A stretch of DNA of 64,000 nt from Burkholderiales bacterium 67-32 (GTDB taxonomy: Bacteria; Pseudomonadota; Gammaproteobacteria; Burkholderiales; Burkholderiaceae_B). Under the pieces are notes generated by a model that saw only the letters and a list, made by a program, of their open reading frames with translations, was not told the origin of the DNA and ran no database searches. Shown in pieces: positions 61,070 to 64,000 of this stretch. Both the position numbers and the translations under genes were made by a program. The stretch spans positions 293,689-357,688 of the forward strand of contig MKUP01000026.1 of assembly GCA_001898625.1 (NCBI GenBank), read 5' to 3'. How positions within the stretch are numbered: position 1 is the stretch's first letter; every line of letters begins with the position of its first letter.

Positions 61070-63721
61070 TCAGGCCTGCGGGGGCGTGTCGACGTAGTCA
61101 CGCCAGACCCGGGGCAGAATGCCGCCGTGCCGCCAGTACTCGACGTCTTCGGTTGTGTCCAGCCTGACGATCAGCGGCACGGTGGTCATCCCGCCGGCCT
61201 CGCGGTGGATGACGGCGCGCACGCGTGCGCCGACGCCCAGTTCGTCGGACAGGCCGAGGATGTCGATGCGTTCGGAGCCGTCCAGGGCCAGCGATTCGGC
61301 CGTCGTGCCAGCTTCGAATTGCAGCGGCAGGACACCCATGCCGACCAGGTTGGTGCGATGGATGCGCTCGAAGCTCTCGGCAATCACGGTCTTGACGCCC
61401 AGCAGCGCGACGCCTTTCGCGGCCCAGTCGCGGGATGAGCCGCAGCCGTAGTTGCGGCCGGCAATGACGGTCAGCGGCACGCCGCGGCGCAGGTACGCTT
61501 GCGCCGCTTCGAAGATGCGCATCGGGGTGCCCTCGGGCATCAGACGCGTGTGGCCGCCCTCGACGCCCGGCACGATGCGGTTGCGCAGGCGGATGTTGGC
61601 GAAGGTCGCGCGCACCGCCACGTCATGGTTGCCGCGCCGCGTGGTGTAGTTGTTGAAGTCGGCCTTTTGTACGCCCTGGCCGAGCAGGAAATCCGCCGCC
61701 GGCGTGCCTAGGCTGATGGCGCCGGAAGGGGAAATATGATCGGTGGTAACCGAGTCTCCCAGGATGGCCAGCGGCCGCATGCCCAGAATGTCCGTGACGG
61801 GAGGCGGGCGGCGGCTCAATCCGTCGAAGTAGGGCGGCCGGCGGATATACGTGCTGTCTGCCTGCCACGCGAATCGTTCGCCGGGTTCCCCCGCCAGGGC
61901 ATCCCAGGCGGGGCCGCCGTCGAACAGGTCGGCATACTTGGCGCGGAAGAGGTCCGGCTCGTAGGCGTTGTCCACGGCCTCGGCGATTTCGGCCGCGGTC
62001 GGCCAGATGTCGCGCAGATAGACCGGCGAGCCGCTGCTGCTGGTACCGATGGGGTCGCGGGTGATGTCGAGCATCAGGCTGCCGGTCAAGGCATACGCCA
62101 CCACCAACGCCGGCGATCCCAGGTAGGCAGCGCGCACGTTGGGGTGGATGCGGCCTTCGAAGTTGCGGTTGCCCGAGAGCACGGCGGTGGCGACCAGCTT
62201 CTCGTGTTCGATCGCCTCGGCAATGGCTTCCGGCAATGGACCCGAACCGCCGTTGCAAGTGGTGCATCCGAAGCCCGCAACCTGGAAACCCAGGCTGTCC
62301 AGGGCGTCCTGCAAGCCCGCTTTTTCGAGCACGGCGGCAGTAACCTGGCTGCCGGGCACGAGAGAGGTCTTGACCCAGGGCTGACTGCGCAAGCCAAGGG
62401 CGACAGCCTTCCTGGCCACGAGGCCGGCCGCCATCATGTTGACGGGGTTGGCCGTATTGGTGCAACTGGTGATGGCGGCGATGACCACGGCGCCGTCATG
62501 CAGCGAGAAGCCGGCATCGCGCACCGGCACACGGCGGTCCGCATCGGCGGGCACGCCGGCAATGTCGAGGTGGTGCTGCCGGAATGCGCGGCCGGCTTCC
62601 TCCAGCGCGACGCGATCCTCGGGGTTGCGGGGGCCGGCCAGGCACGGGGTGATGGCATCCAGGTCGAGCGTGACGACGGCATCGAACTCGGGAGCGGGGG
62701 TATCCGCGTCGCGCCACAGTTTCTGCGCCTTGGCATAGGCCTCGACCAGGGTGATTCGATCGTCTTCGCGGCCCGTCATGCGCAGGTAGGCGAGGGTGCG
62801 TTGGTCGATGGGGAAGTACACGGCGGTCGCGCCATACTCCGGCGCCATGTTCGCGATCATGCCGCGGTCCCCCAGCGACAGGGTTTCCAGTCCTTCGCCG
62901 AAAAACTCCACGAACTTGCCGACTACGCCGATCTCGCGCATCTTCTGGGTGATGGTCAGAACGAGGTCGGTTGGCAGCACGCCCTCGCGCAGCCTGCCGC
63001 GCACTTCGATGCCGACCACTTCCGGCAAGGCCAGGGACACGGGCTTGCCCACCATGACCGCTTCGGCTTCGATGCCGCCTACTCCCCAGCCCAGCACGCC
63101 CAGGCCATTGATCATGGGGGTGTGGCTGTCGGTGCCGACACAGGTATCGGGAATCGCCAGCTCGCCATCCGGCAAGGTTTCCGTCCTTACCACCTGGCCG
63201 ATATGCTCGAGATGGAGCTGGTGCATGATGCCCTTGCCGGGCGGGACGATGCGCACGCCCTCGAAGCTGCTGCTGCACCAGCGCAGGAAGGCGAAGCGCT
63301 CGCCGTTGCGCTGGTACTCGCGCTCCAGGTTGACCTGGCTGGCATCGGCGCTGGCCCAGCGATCCACCTGCAGCGAATGGTCGATGATGACATCCACCGG
63401 TACCTTGGGGTGGACGGCGGCCGGGGTCACTCCGGCGTCGGCGACGGCGTCGCGCAGGCCGGCCATGTCCACCAGCATGACCTGCCCGAGAATGTCCTGG
63501 CCGAAGACGCGTGCGGGATGGAAGCTCAGGCCGCCGCCCGTTTCGCGCTTGAGCAGGACGTCGATTTCCGCGCGCGTATCCGAGCCCTGGCGGGCCTGGC
63601 GCAGCAGATTCTCCAGCAGGATGCGCAGGGAAAAGGGCAGTCGGTCCACGCCGGGGATGTCCGCAACGGGAACATAGTGGATCTTGCGGCCGGGCAGCGG
63701 TAATAGAGGAAGGTCGGTCAT
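61070..63721 (-). CDS. acnA: Aconitate hydratase, AcnA/AcnD family
   Basis: This enzyme should interconvert citrate and isocitrate, or act on 2-methylcitrate if it is AcnD-like. The 883 residues hold the 4Fe-4S ligands Cys near 420 (SCTNTANP), 486 and 489 ([11 protein letters not shown]), with the spacing of E. coli AcnA. Other motifs are [25 protein letters not shown] and the swivel domain [13 protein letters not shown]...[24 protein letters not shown] in place of the more common CTTCIG leaves the AcnA/AcnD split open. It is sandwiched between tctC and tctA genes, so it probably serves catabolism of the imported acid rather than the main Krebs cycle. The symbol is tentative. Confidence 0.85.
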   Translation of the reverse strand: MTDLPLLPLPGRKIHYVPVADIPGVDRLPFSLRILLENLLRQARQGSDTRAEIDVLLKRETGGGLSFHPARVFGQDILGQVMLVDMAGLRDAVADAGVTPAAVHPKVPVDVIIDHSLQVDRWASADASQVNLEREYQRNGERFAFLRWCSSSFEGVRIVPPGKGIMHQLHLEHIGQVVRTETLPDGELAIPDTCVGTDSHTPMINGLGVLGWGVGGIEAEAVMVGKPVSLALPEVVGIEVRGRLREGVLPTDLVLTITQKMREIGVVGKFVEFFGEGLETLSLGDRGMIANMAPEYGATAVYFPIDQRTLAYLRMTGREDDRITLVEAYAKAQKLWRDADTPAPEFDAVVTLDLDAITPCLAGPRNPEDRVALEEAGRAFRQHHLDIAGVPADADRRVPVRDAGFSLHDGAVVIAAITSCTNTANPVNMMAAGLVARKAVALGLRSQPWVKTSLVPGSQVTAAVLEKAGLQDALDSLGFQVAGFGCTTCNGGSGPLPEAIAEAIEHEKLVATAVLSGNRNFEGRIHPNVRAAYLGSPALVVAYALTGSLMLDITRDPIGTSSSGSPVYLRDIWPTAAEIAEAVDNAYEPDLFRAKYADLFDGGPAWDALAGEPGERFAWQADSTYIRRPPYFDGLSRRPPPVTDILGMRPLAILGDSVTTDHISPSGAISLGTPAADFLLGQGVQKADFNNYTTRRGNHDVAVRATFANIRLRNRIVPGVEGGHTRLMPEGTPMRIFEAAQAYLRRGVPLTVIAGRNYGCGSSRDWAAKGVALLGVKTVIAESFERIHRTNLVGMGVLPLQFEAGTTAESLALDGSERIDILGLSDELGVGARVRAVIHREAGGMTTVPLIVRLDTTEDVEYWRHGGILPRVWRDYVDTPPQA

Positions 63722-63767
63722 GGTGCGGGTTTCAGCGTGATTTCAGGGCGCGGGTGACGCGGCGGAT

Positions 63768-64000
63768 TCATGCGTTGCGTTTGAGCCTGCGCAGCAGCAG
63801 GGGCAGGACCAGCGCGGCTGCCGCCAGGGCGATGAGCGTGGCCGAGGTCGGTGTCGACACCAGGATCATCGGGTTGCCTTCGCCGATGGCCAGGGCACGC
63901 CGCAGTTGGGTTTCCGCCATGGGGCCGAGGATCAGGCCGATCAGGACCGGCGCGATGGGGAAGTCGTAGACCCGCATGACGTAGCCCATCAGACCGATGC
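63768..64000 (-). CDS. tctA: TctA-family tricarboxylate transporter large subunit (C-terminal part)
   Basis: TctA is the multi-span permease of the TctCBA tripartite tricarboxylate transporter. Only the last 77 or so codons are in the window. GYVMRVYDFPIAPVLIGLILGPMAETQLRRALAIGEGNPMIL is the typical conserved end, followed by one hydrophobic segment (ATLIALAAAALVLPLLL) and a basic tail. The gene runs off the right edge. It lies 46 bases upstream of the aconitase gene in the same direction. Confidence 0.88.
   Translation of the reverse strand, partial: IGLMGYVMRVYDFPIAPVLIGLILGPMAETQLRRALAIGEGNPMILVSTPTSATLIALAAAALVLPLLLRRLKRNA

Noticed and set aside
61736..63703. Plus-strand open frame opposite the aconitase gene
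   Set aside because: Shadow frame with Gly/His/Ala-rich translation and no recognisable motif.
1..64000. CIRCE operators, CRISPR arrays, tRNA/rRNA genes, insertion sequences, prophage genes
   Set aside because: None were recognised on reading both strands; the only repeats are the short intergenic families described.

Overview
The window is a GC-rich bacterial chromosome segment carrying almost a complete flagellar and chemotaxis regulon, followed by conserved housekeeping genes. The best fit is a betaproteobacterium of the Alcaligenaceae, Bordetella or Achromobacter type. Reasons: FlhDC as motility master regulator, a GC-rich beta-type bamE-fur-recN-nadK-hrcA-hemH-hslR-grpE-dnaK-dnaJ order, and a Bug/TctC extracytoplasmic receptor. 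The species cannot be fixed from the sequence alone.

Layout. 1-8712 (minus strand): the basal-body/export operon fliF-G-H-I-J-K, then fliL-M-N, with fliN cut by the left edge. fliE diverges at 8913. 9280-10886 (minus): an FlhB C-domain paralogue and a second FliK-like protein. 10899-15216 (minus): filament module fliC, flaG, fliD, fliS, fliT. 15474-16634 (minus): an orphan PAS histidine kinase. 16858-29760 (plus): flhDC, motAB, cheV-cheY-cheZ-cheA, flhB-flhA-flhF-fliA. 29779-31301 (minus): flgN, flgM, flgA. 31479-42150 (plus): flgB to flgL. 42223-47020: a signalling block with a receiver-ATPase protein, a NarL-type two-component pair, cheR and a receiver-less cheB. 47158-59061: dapB, bamE, fur, recN, nadK, hrcA, hemH, hslR, grpE, dnaK, dnaJ. 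59054-64000 (minus): GntR regulator, TctC receptor, aconitase and the end of tctA, a tricarboxylate uptake and use locus.

How it works together. FlhDC should switch on the hook-basal-body and export genes and fliA. FliA (sigma-28), restrained by FlgM, should then read late genes. I can point to sigma-28-like promoters before flgM, fliC, flaG, flgKL, cheR and fliS, several sharing a -10 ending CCGTTAA. An inverted heptad pair before flhD resembles Bordetella BvgA sites. Chemotaxis is rearranged: CheV carries the only separate CheW-like domain here, cheW, cheD and receptor genes are absent, and cheR/cheB lie far from cheA.

The strongest unexplained structure is a dispersed multi-hairpin repeat of about 70-170 bp, at six sites (fliF/fliG, motA, dapB, hrcA, hslR, grpE). 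Its G-rich tail abuts a gene edge or promoter each time. Two copies form a large head-to-head palindrome centred near 54900, just upstream of a sigma-32 promoter for grpE. I saw no tRNA, rRNA, CRISPR, insertion sequence or prophage genes.
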